64,000 bases of DNA from Paenibacillus nasutitermitis (GCF_014641075.1 NZ_BMHP01000002.1:992001-1056000); one strand, 5' to 3'. Positions 17,097-28,636 are shown, counted from the first letter of the stretch. Made by a program: numbers and translations. Notes: generated by a model not told the origin, from the letters alone.

Positions 17097-18912
17097 ATGA
17101 AATTTCTCCTTTTTGCTGGGAATGATGGTTCTGAATAGGAGATAACGGGAGTTCCCAAACGATTTCCGTCTGAAAGCCCCCAAGATCGGATTGTGAAAAA
17201 ACAAGCTGCGATTGATCCCCGAATTGATGGATAAGCCGCTGATTCGTATTCCAGAAGCCATAACCGGTATCATCCTGCAGGGGCTGTTTCATTGTGCGGT
17301 TAAGCACGCTCAATTGCTCTTCGGTCATTCCCGGACCATCGTCATCGACATAAAGCTTGCAGAAGCCTCCTGTCATTACCCCTTTAATTCGGATTTCGCC
17401 GGAGGAATAGGTTTTTCCAACCCCGTGAATAACGGCGTTTTCTACAATCGGCTGAAGCAGCAGCCGCGGGACCTGCTGACTGAGCATGGCTTCCGGAATG
17501 TCGATAGTATAATGGATCCTGCCGTTGCGGAGCTTCTGAATATCCAAATAATTAATAATCAGTTGAATTTCTTCGTTCAGAGATGCCGTCGGCCGCTCCA
17601 GGCGCGTCATGTACCGGTAATAAGCGCTTAAATTATGACCCATCGAAACGACAGCCTCTTCGTCCTTCATTTGAGCCATATTGATCATATAACCGATGCA
17701 GTTGTAGAGGAAATGAGGATTAATTTGAGCCTGCAATTGCTTTAAGGTCGCTTCCCTTGCCCGCAGCTTCTCGTTCAGCACATTTTCGATCAGGCTTTGG
17801 ATTTGCTGCGACATATCATTGAACCGATAGAACAAGAAGGCAAATTCGTTGTTTATGTTCGAGCTGATCCGCACGGAAAAATCCCCCCGCTGTACGCTCT
17901 GCAGACCATGGATCAGCTTGCGAATCGGAATCTGCACATTGCGATACAGCAACACGGATGAGGAAATACCTACCACGAAGAGCAGGGCCATCGCTACATA
18001 AAATAGATTACGGCTAGCGGAGATGGGACCCAATATTTGATCGATCGGCATGATGTCTACCAGATACCAGCCTAATGACAGCGATCTCACAGCACTGATC
18101 AAGTAACGTTGGTTATCGATTTCAACATCTTTCTGCATCGTATTCTCCCAGCTTCTTGCATCGAGCAGTTGGACGAGCTTATCCGTAAGCCCCATATCTG
18201 CGCTGCGGTTCAGAATCGGAGCTTCACCCTTTTGATAGAACATCGGATCGCCTTGTCCCCCGGCCTTATAGGTGTCCAGCAGGTTCTGTATGTTCTCTTG
18301 GCGAAAGCTGGATTTGACGACTAAATTGCTGCCTCTCAGCGCATCCTGCTGTCCGAATGAATCGCTATAAAACCAATGAAAGGCCTTCGGCAGCTGCTGT
18401 GCGTCCTCCCGCCCGTCACCGTATGCCCATTTGCCCGTAACATTCTTTTTCAAATAGTCTTCGTCATAGTTCACCATGGTAGCCGCATTGGAAATGGCTT
18501 CTTTGTTCTGCTGCGAATAGACGGTAAACTCGACCGGCCATATATTCATGACGCCGGATTGCAGCATCATCTTCTCTTGAATGATATATCTCGTCTGCAT
18601 CCGGTCATATCGGTCGTCCCAGATCTTTAACCCATTGAATTTGCGCACGTTGGGGTCGCGCGAGAATGTCACCGCAAAATCCATCGTCTGATTAACCCGC
18701 GAATCGATTTGGCTGGAGAGGAAGGATAGCTGCTTAATATTCGAAGCCTTGAGCTCTTTATTGATGACATTCGAAGAGACCCCGTTGGAGTAGGTGAAAA
18801 AGATGATGACCGGAATGAAAAGGATGATGATCAGCCCGTTCGTCTTCGCAAACAAACTCATCCCGGAACCGATGTTTCTCCTGAAAATGCTTATAGCCCT
18901 GCCTGACTTCAT
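17074..18912 (-). CDS. YesM-type sensor histidine kinase
   Basis: Membrane sensor of the YesM/LytS group. 612 residues: TM1 at about 22-42, a large extracellular sensor part to about 305, TM2 (NLFYVAMALLFVVGISSSVL), a HAMP domain, then the H-box QAQINPHFLYNCIGYM with the phospho-accepting His. The ATPase follows with N-box LLLQPIVENAVIHG and G-box DDDGPGM. ATG 18912 has AAGGGGTG upstream. Partner of the response regulator whose gene overlaps its end. The ligand is probably a sugar delivered by the binding protein, by analogy. Confidence 0.92.
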   Translation of the reverse strand: MKSGRAISIFRRNIGSGMSLFAKTNGLIIILFIPVIIFFTYSNGVSSNVINKELKASNIKQLSFLSSQIDSRVNQTMDFAVTFSRDPNVRKFNGLKIWDDRYDRMQTRYIIQEKMMLQSGVMNIWPVEFTVYSQQNKEAISNAATMVNYDEDYLKKNVTGKWAYGDGREDAQQLPKAFHWFYSDSFGQQDALRGSNLVVKSSFRQENIQNLLDTYKAGGQGDPMFYQKGEAPILNRSADMGLTDKLVQLLDARSWENTMQKDVEIDNQRYLISAVRSLSLGWYLVDIMPIDQILGPISASRNLFYVAMALLFVVGISSSVLLYRNVQIPIRKLIHGLQSVQRGDFSVRISSNINNEFAFLFYRFNDMSQQIQSLIENVLNEKLRAREATLKQLQAQINPHFLYNCIGYMINMAQMKDEEAVVSMGHNLSAYYRYMTRLERPTASLNEEIQLIINYLDIQKLRNGRIHYTIDIPEAMLSQQVPRLLLQPIVENAVIHGVGKTYSSGEIRIKGVMTGGFCKLYVDDDGPGMTEEQLSVLNRTMKQPLQDDTGYGFWNTNQRLIHQFGDQSQLVFSQSDLGGFQTEIVWELPLSPIQNHHSQQKGEISYANDHRR

Positions 18913-19056
18913 AGGTCACCCCTTCGGTAAATTCCATGACAAAACCCTATCGATCCTAACAATGTCTTATAGTTTCCGGGATCATGCGTGTTGATAATAT
19001 ATATAGCAGGGCTTGGCTTCATATACAAATGGGATTTTATAGAAGGGGAGAATACA

Positions 19057-20007
19057 ATGGACCGGATGATTGCTTCAGATCCCACAATTAAAGTTTCACA
19101 AACAGCCAATAAGCGAAAAAGAAGCAGAGTGCCTTGGGTGCTGCATCTTATGGTACTACCGGCTGTGCTGTTCGTTTTCGTTTTTTCCTATATCCCCATG
19201 TCGGGCATTGTGATGGCCTTTCAGGATTATAAGGCTTCACTGGGAATTACAGGCTCTCCGTTCGTTGGGTTGAAGCATTTTCGTTACATGTTTGAGAATG
19301 ACTACTTTATGAAAATCACCTGGAATACCGTTCTGTTCGCTTGTTCCAAGATCGTGTTAAATTTGATCATCCCGTTCAGCTTCGCGCTGTTGTTAAACGA
19401 GGTTCGAAATATGGGGTTCAAGCGGTCCATCCAGACGCTCGTCTACCTGCCGCATTTTCTATCGTGGGTTACCCTGGGCGGGATCTTGATCGACCTGCTG
19501 GCGCAGACCGGCATTATCAATTTGTTTTTGACGAATGTGTTCGGGATCAAACCGATTTTCTTCTTGGGCGACGGTACCTGGTTCCGGCTGACGATTATAT
19601 TCAGCGATGTTTGGAAGGAATTCGGATTCAACACGATCATCTTTCTTGCGGCGCTTGCCGGAATCAATCCGGCGCTGTATGAAGCGGCTGAAGTTGACGG
19701 CGCAAGTCGGTTGAAGCAAACGATGCATATCACCATTCCTTCGCTCATTCCGATTCTTATCGTTGTTGCGACGCTGGCGCTTGGCAACGTGTTGAATGCA
19801 AACTTCGATCAAGTCTTTAACCTGTACAGCCCGATGATCTATCAACAAGGCGATATTATCGACACATTCGTTTATCGGGAAGGTTTGCTGAGCGGACAAT
19901 TCAGCTTTGCCACGGCGGTGAGCTTGTTCAAATCCATGATCAGCTTAATCTTAATCATCGTCTCGTATCGGCTAGCCTACAGATTTGCCGGATATCGTAT
20001 TTTCTAG
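19057..20007 (+). CDS. ABC importer permease, LplB/YteP type
   Basis: Inner-membrane subunit of a carbohydrate ABC importer. 316 residues, six predicted helices, with the EAA loop YEAAEVDGASRLKQTMHITI at about 210-229 that contacts the ATPase. ATG 19057 follows GGGGAG at 6 nt; an upstream in-frame ATG at 18988 lacks a ribosome site. Divergent from the kinase gene; the 144-bp gap holds both promoters. No ATPase gene is nearby, as is usual where one MsmX-type ATPase serves many importers. Confidence 0.92.
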   Translation: MDRMIASDPTIKVSQTANKRKRSRVPWVLHLMVLPAVLFVFVFSYIPMSGIVMAFQDYKASLGITGSPFVGLKHFRYMFENDYFMKITWNTVLFACSKIVLNLIIPFSFALLLNEVRNMGFKRSIQTLVYLPHFLSWVTLGGILIDLLAQTGIINLFLTNVFGIKPIFFLGDGTWFRLTIIFSDVWKEFGFNTIIFLAALAGINPALYEAAEVDGASRLKQTMHITIPSLIPILIVVATLALGNVLNANFDQVFNLYSPMIYQQGDIIDTFVYREGLLSGQFSFATAVSLFKSMISLILIIVSYRLAYRFAGYRIF

Positions 20008-20049
20008 CACGGATAGATCGGATCAGCTTATTTGAAAGGGTGACGACTC

Positions 20050-20922
20050 GTGTATCATAAAACGCTGCCTTATCGCATATTTAGCGTGTTCAACTATTTG
20101 TTTCTTGCCATCATCTCCATTGTCTGCTTGCTCCCGCTGTACCACTTGTTGATGGTTTCCTTCAGCGATACATCTGCTGCCAACGCCGGTCTCGTTACGT
20201 TCTGGCCAATCGGCTTTACAATCGATGCTTATGTCAAAACCTTCGACAATGCCAACTTTATTACATCCCTCTGGGTATCCGTCGAACGTACCGTGCTCGG
20301 TACAGCGCTAGCCCTGACGGTAAACGCGATTGCGGCTTATGCTTTATCCAAAGATAACCGCGTGTTTCGCGGAAGAAACGTGTACCTGTGGTATTTTGTT
20401 ATTACGATGCTGTTTAATGCGGGCCTTATTCCAAGCTATATTCTCATACTAAAGCTCGGCTTGTTGAATAATCTGCTTGCACTGATCCTGCCGGGCCTCG
20501 TTTCGGTCTATAATTTGATTCTGCTCTTGAATTTCTTCCGCACTGTACCGAAGGAGCTGGAGGAAGCCACCTTTATAGACGGCGCCGGACATTTCCGGAG
20601 CTTCATATCCATCTATCTGCCCATTTCGCTGCCCGCCCTTGCGACGATCGCCTTGTTTACGATGGTGGGACACTGGAATGCTTATTTCGACGGTCTTATC
20701 TATATGAAGGGGGTGGAGAACCTCCCACTTGCCAGTTTCATGCAGACGCTTATCGTCCAGGGAAGCACAACGGGATTTGATCCTGCTGTTATCGCCAACA
20801 TGTCGCAACGGACACTCCGGGCCTCACAGATTTTTATTGGCGCTCTTCCGATCCTGATCGTATACCCGTTTCTGCAGCGATTTTTTGTCAAAGGTATTGT
20901 CATCGGCGCTGTAAAGGAATAG
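20050..20922 (+). CDS. ABC importer permease, LplC/YtcP type
   Basis: Second permease of the same importer. 290 residues with six helices and the EAA loop LEEATFIDGAGHFRSFISIY. GTG start at 20050 with AAAGGGTG seven nt upstream, 43 nt after the first permease gene. The C-terminus FLQRFFVKGIVIGAVKE is typical of the family. Confidence 0.92.
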   Translation: MYHKTLPYRIFSVFNYLFLAIISIVCLLPLYHLLMVSFSDTSAANAGLVTFWPIGFTIDAYVKTFDNANFITSLWVSVERTVLGTALALTVNAIAAYALSKDNRVFRGRNVYLWYFVITMLFNAGLIPSYILILKLGLLNNLLALILPGLVSVYNLILLLNFFRTVPKELEEATFIDGAGHFRSFISIYLPISLPALATIALFTMVGHWNAYFDGLIYMKGVENLPLASFMQTLIVQGSTTGFDPAVIANMSQRTLRASQIFIGALPILIVYPFLQRFFVKGIVIGAVKE

Positions 20923-20926
20923 AGAA

Positions 20927-21070
20927 TTAAATCGCCAGAGCCATTTTATATACCCGGTAGTGGTCATGCCCCCAATAACGAACATCGACCAGATCGTGCA
21001 CCAAACAGCGCGGAGGCACTTCTTGCCCCGCGCTCTTCTTATACAAGCGGGCATCGGGATCGCCGGTGCT
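20927..21070 (-). pseudogene. Possible IS5-type transposase remnant
   Basis: In this minus-strand frame a stop is followed by STGDPDARLYKKSAGQE, which resembles the segment before the second catalytic Asp region in IS5/IS1182-type transposases. It continues as PRCLVHDLVDVR and ends after about 47 codons. No ends, start codon or other catalytic motif were found, so this is at most a scrap. It fills the gap between the permease gene and mntR, which otherwise holds only the mntR terminator. Confidence 0.35.
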
Positions 21071-21191
21071 TCATAGCCTGCATGATCCCTAACTTCACAG
21101 CCAGCAGCTCCCGGATCCCTCCGTGTAATCCTTACCAGCAGCTTATTTAAATTCTTCTGTGTACAGCTTAAATGTTCCCTTTTTTAGCCAT

Positions 21192-21246
21192 AAAAAAATC
21201 CCCTCCACGTTCACTCATTACTCATGAGTGTCTACTTGAAGGGGAT
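21192..21246 (-). terminator. Terminator of mntR
   Basis: Minus strand: ATCCCCT pairs with AGGGGAT, enclosing a second stem CACTCAT / ATGAGTG, followed by seven T. Lies 38 nt after the mntR stop. Confidence 0.85.
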
Positions 21247-21284
21247 AATACCAGGATGCGGCTTTTTTTTGTAATCTTTCTACC

Positions 21285-21707
21285 TTACTCATTGTCGAGG
21301 TCATTGCGAATGCCGTTTAATTCTTCAAGCCTGCTGCCATCGCGCTTGAAATACTCAACCAGCGTTTCGATGCAGGTGATGGAATCCCAGCTGAGATGAT
21401 GCTCGATTCCTTCCACATCTTTGTAAATATTTTCTTCCTGCACTCCGATAATCGTCAAAAAAGATTCCAGCAGCTGATGGCGGTCCATCAAGCGCTTGCC
21501 CATTTTCTTCCCTTTATTGGTCAGAACAAGTCCGCGATATTTCTCATATATGAGATAATTATCTTTATCGAGCTTTTGAATCATTTTTGTAACCGAAGAA
21601 GGATGTACTTCCAGCCCTTCCGCTATGTCCGAGACACGGGCATACCCTTTTTCATCAATGAGCTTGTAAATACGTTCCAGGTAATCCTCCATACTGGGAG
21701 TCGGCAT
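21285..21707 (-). CDS. mntR: Manganese-responsive transcriptional regulator MntR
   Basis: DtxR-family repressor of manganese uptake genes. 140 residues, close to the Bacillus protein. Starts [14 protein letters not shown] with metal ligands Asp8 and Glu11; winged helix with [18 protein letters not shown]; later ligands in DRHQLLE and [11 protein letters not shown] (Glu, Glu, His). ATG 21707 has GGAGG nine nt upstream; the long open frame to 21836 is not supported. Stands alone and is divergent from splB. Confidence 0.95.
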   Translation of the reverse strand: MPTPSMEDYLERIYKLIDEKGYARVSDIAEGLEVHPSSVTKMIQKLDKDNYLIYEKYRGLVLTNKGKKMGKRLMDRHQLLESFLTIIGVQEENIYKDVEGIEHHLSWDSITCIETLVEYFKRDGSRLEELNGIRNDLDNE

Positions 21708-21891
21708 AAAAAAGAACCTCCATTCACCATCGTCCCTACAGACAACGGGCTGCCTGTCCGTTACTCTTAGTATCATACACTGCCCGGCCTGCCTACCGCA
21801 ACCTGTGGTTTTGGAACTTTCCATGTTTGGTGTCATTCAAGCCTGCGCAAACTAGGTTTATCCCAGGAGCAAAGGAGGCCAGAGGCTGAAT

Positions 21892-22953
21892 ATGCCTACC
21901 TTAACGGTTGAACATCAAGACCGTATTCATTCTTCATTTGTGCCCGATCTGGTTTATTTCGAACCCTCCGCCCTCGATTATCCCAAAGGCAAACGGATTA
22001 TGGAGTGGGTACAGACGAGCGGCATTCCTTACCGGATGACAACGTCGCACAACCGGATCACCAATTTGCCTGGCGGGACGGAGCTGGAGCAATATAAAAT
22101 TGCCAAAAGAACCCTTGTGGTCGGAATCCGCAAAACGTTGAAGTTCGACCCATCCAAGCCATCGGCCGAATATGCGATCCCAATCGCCACAGGCTGTATG
22201 GGCCACTGCCATTATTGTTACCTGCAAACGACTCTGGGAGCCAAGCCTTACATCCGGGTATATGTCAATATGGATGAGATCAAGCAGGCAGCCAAAGGTT
22301 ATATTGATGAACGCGCTCCCGAAAACACCCGCTTTGAAGCGGCTTGCACATCGGATCCGGTCGGTCTTGAACCCATTACGGGAAGCCTTCGCGAGCTGAT
22401 CGAATTTATGGCGGACGAGGAACATGGGAGGCTTCGCTTTGTTACCAAGTTCCATTATGTCGATTCGCTCCTTGATGCCCGCCACAATGGCCATACACGA
22501 ATCCGGTTCAGTGTGAACAGCAAATATGTAATTAAGCATTTTGAGCCCGCCACATCGCGTTTTGAACAGCGTATAGAGGCAGCGGGCAAGGTGGCCAGGG
22601 CCGGATACCCGCTCGGCTTCATTATTGCGCCGATCATCTGGCATGAGGGGTGGCAGGAAGGGTATGCGGAGCTGCTCCGTTCACTGGCTGATACATTGCC
22701 CAAAGAAGCGGCAGCTGGCCTGACGTTCGAAATGATTCAGCATCGTTTCACGAAAACAGCTAAAAATGTGATCGAGCGGCGATATCCGAAAACAAAGCTG
22801 GAAATGGATATCGACAAACGCAAATACAAATGGGGGCGCTGGGGCCAAGGCAAATATGTCTACCCCGATGAACAGGCAAATGCGCTCCGGCTGTTTATCT
22901 CAGAGCGCATTTTTGATCATTTTCCCGATGCCACCATCGATTATTTCACTTAG
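21892..22953 (+). CDS. splB: Spore photoproduct lyase
   Basis: Radical SAM enzyme that repairs the thymine dimer specific to UV-irradiated spores. 353 residues. The 4Fe-4S motif is Cys102, Cys106 and Cys109 in GCMGHCHYCYL; the catalytic H-donor Cys is Cys152 in EAACTSDPVG, at the same distance from the cluster as in the Bacillus enzyme. C-terminal KWGRWGQGKYVY is family-typical. ATG 21892 with AGAGG six nt and GGAGG 13 nt upstream. No splA lies upstream. Its stop overlaps the end of convergent ccdA by 4 nt. Confidence 0.95.
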   Translation: MPTLTVEHQDRIHSSFVPDLVYFEPSALDYPKGKRIMEWVQTSGIPYRMTTSHNRITNLPGGTELEQYKIAKRTLVVGIRKTLKFDPSKPSAEYAIPIATGCMGHCHYCYLQTTLGAKPYIRVYVNMDEIKQAAKGYIDERAPENTRFEAACTSDPVGLEPITGSLRELIEFMADEEHGRLRFVTKFHYVDSLLDARHNGHTRIRFSVNSKYVIKHFEPATSRFEQRIEAAGKVARAGYPLGFIIAPIIWHEGWQEGYAELLRSLADTLPKEAAAGLTFEMIQHRFTKTAKNVIERRYPKTKLEMDIDKRKYKWGRWGQGKYVYPDEQANALRLFISERIFDHFPDATIDYFT

Positions 22954-23663
22954 AACTTAAGCCATTCCGGCGTAATCCCATTCAGCCAGATCGTAATTCT
23001 GGTCATTTGGTCGGTGAACAGCAGCACTCCCATCAGCAGCATGACCGAGCCGCCGATTTTCATCATAATCCCGGAATAACGGACAATGAAGCGGGTGGAG
23101 CCCAGGAAGAAAGCCAGTACAAAAAAAGGAATCGCAAACCCCAGTGCATAAGCGGTCGTCAATTCAAACCAGGTACCGGGTTCCGATGCAGCCAGGAGCA
23201 AAATGCTCGCCAGTATCGGCCCCGTACAGGGTGACCAGCCCGCCGAAAAGCCGATCCCGAATATAAACGAAGCCAGGTAATTGGATTTGCCCAGCTTTAT
23301 GTTCATTTTTCGCTCCTTCATCAGCACCTTGGGCTGAATAATACCGACGAGAATCAGGCCCATCAGAATTATCAGCACCGCCGACAGCTGACGAATCAGC
23401 GTCTGATACTCAGAGAATAAATCGGCAAACGCATTCGTACCATACCCCAGCGTGTAGTACACAACCGAAAAGCCCAGTATAAAAAATAGCGTGTGGCTCA
23501 TCGTCCGGATGCGGACTTGTTTGCCGGGACGCTCGCTGCGCAGATCGCTGACCGAAACACCCGTGATATAGGACAGATAAGAAGGATAAAGAGGAAGGCA
23601 GCAGGGAGAAATGAAAGAAGCAATTCCCGCGCCGAAAGCGGCCCATATGGTAACTTCAGACAT
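22950..23663 (-). CDS. ccdA: Cytochrome c biogenesis protein CcdA
   Basis: Membrane thiol-disulfide carrier that passes electrons outward for cytochrome c maturation and, in Bacillus, spore envelope synthesis. 237 residues with six membrane helices. Conserved Cys/Pro motifs in helix 1 (ISPCCLPLYPSYLSY) and helix 4 (SAGWSPCTGPIL). ATG 23663 preceded by GGAGAGG. Lies 70 nt after znuB on the same strand. Confidence 0.92.
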   Translation of the reverse strand: MSEVTIWAAFGAGIASFISPCCLPLYPSYLSYITGVSVSDLRSERPGKQVRIRTMSHTLFFILGFSVVYYTLGYGTNAFADLFSEYQTLIRQLSAVLIILMGLILVGIIQPKVLMKERKMNIKLGKSNYLASFIFGIGFSAGWSPCTGPILASILLLAASEPGTWFELTTAYALGFAIPFFVLAFFLGSTRFIVRYSGIMMKIGGSVMLLMGVLLFTDQMTRITIWLNGITPEWLKF

Positions 23664-23733
23664 GAGATTCTTACCTCTCCTTTAGAAAGAAATGTATTTC
23701 TCTGGTGTGGACATGCCTACCGGCAGGCAGCAA

Positions 23734-24543
23734 TCAGGCTGCTGTTGATTTCCCTTTAACCGACAGCAGAAGCAGAAGCAGCGCGATCAGCAGTAGGACG
23801 ATTGTGCCGCCAGGCGCCAAATTCCAAATGCCAGCAATCAGCAGACCGCCGATTACCGCGATTTCCGCGATCACCACTACCGTAATAACCGACTGCCGGA
23901 AGCTGCGTGCGATTACCAGACTGCAGGCAGCCGGTATAGTCAGCAGAGCCGAGACCAGAAGAGCTCCGACAATTTTGATGGAAACGCTGATGACAAGCGC
24001 AGTAAGCACGCTGATCATGAAATTAAAATAACGTGTAGGAAGTCCGCTGACTGCGGCCGCATCTTCATCGAAGGTGAGCAGGAACAGCTCTTTGAAATGA
24101 ATACGGACCGCCAGCAGCACAATAACGGTTACGACTCCGATCAACACCAGATCTATCGTATCCAGTGTATAGATACTGCCGAACAGATAACCGGTGACAC
24201 TGACATTGAAGCCCTTGCCAAGCGTAAACAGCAAGGAGGCAAGCGCCACCCCGCCTGACATAATAATGGCGATGGACAGCTCCGCGTAGGTTTTGTAAGC
24301 TTTGCGCAGCTTCTCAATAGCGAGTGTCGCAACCAGGGCAAAAATAAGACCGACCCCCATGGGATACACGCCGATTAAAAAACCGAGCGCGACACCGGCT
24401 ATGGATACATGAGCCAAAGTATCGCCAATCATGGCCAGACGGCGCAGCACCAGGAACAGGCCCATCAAAGGGGCAGTAACCCCGATCAGAATGCCCCCGA
24501 TCAGAGCACGCCCGAAAAATTCACTTGTAACGATATCCAGCAA
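23734..24543 (-). CDS. znuB: Zinc ABC importer permease ZnuB
   Basis: Membrane subunit of the zinc importer (ABC-3 family). 269 residues, about eight helices. Seen: FFGRALIGGILIG near the start, RRLAMIGDTLAHVSIAGVA, and LLVSALLTIPAA. The frame starts with TTG 24543, one base after the znuC stop, so translation is probably coupled. Third gene of znuA-znuC-znuB. Confidence 0.92.
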   Translation of the reverse strand: MLDIVTSEFFGRALIGGILIGVTAPLMGLFLVLRRLAMIGDTLAHVSIAGVALGFLIGVYPMGVGLIFALVATLAIEKLRKAYKTYAELSIAIIMSGGVALASLLFTLGKGFNVSVTGYLFGSIYTLDTIDLVLIGVVTVIVLLAVRIHFKELFLLTFDEDAAAVSGLPTRYFNFMISVLTALVISVSIKIVGALLVSALLTIPAACSLVIARSFRQSVITVVVIAEIAVIGGLLIAGIWNLAPGGTIVLLLIALLLLLLSVKGKSTAA

Positions 24544-24544
24544 A

Positions 24545-25342
24545 CTACACGCCCACTTTCCCTTTCTCCATCGAATGACGCAGCTCTTTCAAGCTATGGG
24601 TCAAATTCGTTTCCCCGCAATCCTCCAGCTCATGGGAATGCTTCACATAAAATTTCAACTTCCCGCATTCGCCTTTGGGTTCTTGACCCAAATAAGAGCG
24701 GATCATCTCCATATCATGCGACACCATCAGAAACGTAATGTTATGGTGCTGGTGCATGTGCTTGATGAGATGAAAAAAACCCTGCTGCGTTTCGGCATCG
24801 ATCCCTACCGTAGGCTCGTCCAGAATAAGCAGCGCCGGATTATTGATCAGCGCCCGCGCCAGAAAAGCGCGCTGCTGCTGGCCTCCGGATAACTGGCCGA
24901 TTCGTTTGGCTGCCAAATCATCTATATTCATGGCATGCAGCGCTTCGTCGCATTTGACCTGATCGGCTTTGCTTACTTTACGGAACAGACGGTTGCCGCT
25001 GTAAAGCCCGGATAATACAACTTCACGGACAGTAGCGGGAAACAGCGGATTGAATGAATTTTTCTGCGGCACATATCCAACCCGGCTCCAATCCTTGAAA
25101 TCCTTCACGGGTTGTCCAAACAGCTTGATCGATCCGCAGTCAGGCTTGATCAACCCGACAATCATCCGCAGCAGCGTCGTCTTGCCCGCTCCGTTGGAGC
25201 CGATCAGTCCTACAAAATCTCGCTCCTGCACACCAAAGCTGACGTCCTGAATAACCGGCTTGAGCTCATAAGAAAACGAGACATCCTCAAGCTCGATGAC
25301 ATTCTGATGGCAGTGTGCCTGATTGTCCTTCTCCAACTGCAT
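24545..25342 (-). CDS. znuC: Zinc ABC importer ATPase ZnuC
   Basis: ATPase of the zinc importer. 265 residues: Walker A GSNGAGKTT, Q-loop VGYVPQKNSF, signature LSGGQQQR, Walker B LLILDEP and switch His in VSHDMEM. The C-terminal ~45 residues contain Cys and His (GECGKLKFYVKHSHELEDCG), common in ZnuC proteins and possibly metal-binding. ATG 25342 lies 8 nt after GGGAG; GTG 25351 is too close to it. Confidence 0.94.
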   Translation of the reverse strand: MQLEKDNQAHCHQNVIELEDVSFSYELKPVIQDVSFGVQERDFVGLIGSNGAGKTTLLRMIVGLIKPDCGSIKLFGQPVKDFKDWSRVGYVPQKNSFNPLFPATVREVVLSGLYSGNRLFRKVSKADQVKCDEALHAMNIDDLAAKRIGQLSGGQQQRAFLARALINNPALLILDEPTVGIDAETQQGFFHLIKHMHQHHNITFLMVSHDMEMIRSYLGQEPKGECGKLKFYVKHSHELEDCGETNLTHSLKELRHSMEKGKVGV

Positions 25343-25422
25343 AATCATCACTCCCCTGGTCCACCTAAAGCGTCAGCCAATCATGACAACCTGTCTCAAC
25401 GCTGCGGGGTATGTTCCTTCTC

Positions 25423-26382
25423 CTATTGTAATGCCTGTAAAAGATTTTGCAAATTGAGCTCCATTAGCGAGAAATAGTCCTCGCCTCTCTTCTCCTGCTC
25501 GGGAGTCAGCCCTTCCACCGGATTCAGTACCATCGTTCCGACGTCGGCTTCCCTGGCAAGCGTTCGGGCCAGTTCGTCGGAGACAAGCTCTTCAAAGAAT
25601 ATATATTTGATCCCATGCTCTTTGACATATTTTGATAGCTTCAGCAAATCCTGCGCCTTCGGTTCCGCATCTGGCGACAGCCCCATAATAGACAGCTGAG
25701 TAAGCCCGTAATCGCGGGCCAGATATGAGAAGGCATGGTGGGAAACGACAATATCCTTATGGGCAGCCGCTCCCAGCTTCTCTTCATATTGATCGTCCAA
25801 CGCGGCAAGTTTGTTGAGGATGGCCTGATAGTTTCCATCATACTGCGCAGCATGGCCCGGGTCTGCCGCCTTCAAGTGATCACGGACGGTTCCTGCCATC
25901 ACCATCATGGATTTGGGGCTGACCCAGGTATGGGGATCAACTCCGCCTTTATGGTCATCCTGCACTTCTTCATCTCCTGCTTCCCCGGCAGCTGCCGGGA
26001 TAAGCTTGACATCCTGGCTCGCTGCGACCGTGACCAGCTGGCTGTCCTTGGACAATCCTTTAAGAAAACCGTCGACCCAGCCCTCCAGCCCAACCCCGTT
26101 ATAGAAAAACAGCTGTGCTTTGGACACGGTATCCAGATCACGGCTCTTGGGGCTCCAATCATGCGGTTCTACGCCTGCAGGTACAAGATTAATGACATGG
26201 ATATTGTCGCCGCCGATTTCATTGGCAAGGAAATAAAGGGGATAGAAGCTGGTCACCACATTCACCTTGCCTTCAACCAGCTTGCTGCCCGCCGAACCGC
26301 TGCAGCCTGTCAAAATCACCAGCATGATAGCTGCGGCCAGCACAAAGCATCTATTAATAATACTGTTTCTCCAGCATTGCAT
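25423..26382 (-). CDS. znuA: Zinc ABC importer binding lipoprotein ZnuA
   Basis: Surface lipoprotein that captures zinc. 319 residues. Signal peptide with lipobox LTGCS. Zinc-ligand motifs of cluster A-1: His in GVEPHDWSP, His in DPHTWVSP, His in VVSHHAFSYL, and an acidic ligand late in the protein. The usual His-rich loop is short (EVQDDHKGGV). ATG 26382 follows GGGGTG at 7 nt; TTG 26397 lacks a site. Preceded by a consensus promoter and a Zur-like dyad. First gene of the operon. Confidence 0.94.
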   Translation of the reverse strand: MQCWRNSIINRCFVLAAAIMLVILTGCSGSAGSKLVEGKVNVVTSFYPLYFLANEIGGDNIHVINLVPAGVEPHDWSPKSRDLDTVSKAQLFFYNGVGLEGWVDGFLKGLSKDSQLVTVAASQDVKLIPAAAGEAGDEEVQDDHKGGVDPHTWVSPKSMMVMAGTVRDHLKAADPGHAAQYDGNYQAILNKLAALDDQYEEKLGAAAHKDIVVSHHAFSYLARDYGLTQLSIMGLSPDAEPKAQDLLKLSKYVKEHGIKYIFFEELVSDELARTLAREADVGTMVLNPVEGLTPEQEKRGEDYFSLMELNLQNLLQALQ

Positions 26383-26405
26383 TATCTGACACCCCAAATT
26401 GTATA

Positions 26406-26425
26406 TTCGTAAACATTACTGATAA
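26406..26425 (-). promoter_or_regulatory. Zur-like operator in the znuA leader
   Basis: Just downstream of the -10 box lies a dyad of TCAGTAA and TTACGAA halves, close to the TCGTAAT-ATTACGA zinc-uptake regulator boxes of Bacillota but with one extra base in one half. The position would block transcription start. Identification by eye only. Confidence 0.5.
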
Positions 26426-26454
26426 ATTATATCGATGAGTTACAGGGCTGTCAA
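26426..26454 (-). promoter_or_regulatory. Consensus sigma-A promoter of znuACB
   Basis: Minus strand: TTGACA (26454-26449), 17-nt spacer, TATAAT (26431-26426). Both hexamers and the spacing are perfect consensus, as expected for a promoter held in check by a repressor. Confidence 0.85.
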
Positions 26455-26458
26455 TGAC

Positions 26459-26491
26459 AAACCGCCTGGCGCGGGGTGCGCCAGGCGGTTT
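26459..26491 (-). terminator. Hairpin between metG and the znuA promoter
   Basis: A perfect 14-bp inverted repeat, AAACCGCCTGGCGC / GCGCCAGGCGGTTT, with a five-base loop, 12 nt after the metG stop. The T-run is only three bases, but stem strength suggests a terminator. It ends four nt before the -35 box of znuA, insulating that promoter. Confidence 0.7.
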
Positions 26492-26502
26492 GGTGTTCAA
26501 TA

Positions 26503-28575
<2,073 letters not shown>

Positions 28576-28636
28576 TCATCATCAAAAGGGGACTTTTTGA
28601 ACAACCTCTTAACGAATCCTGCAGCCAAAAAAACGC

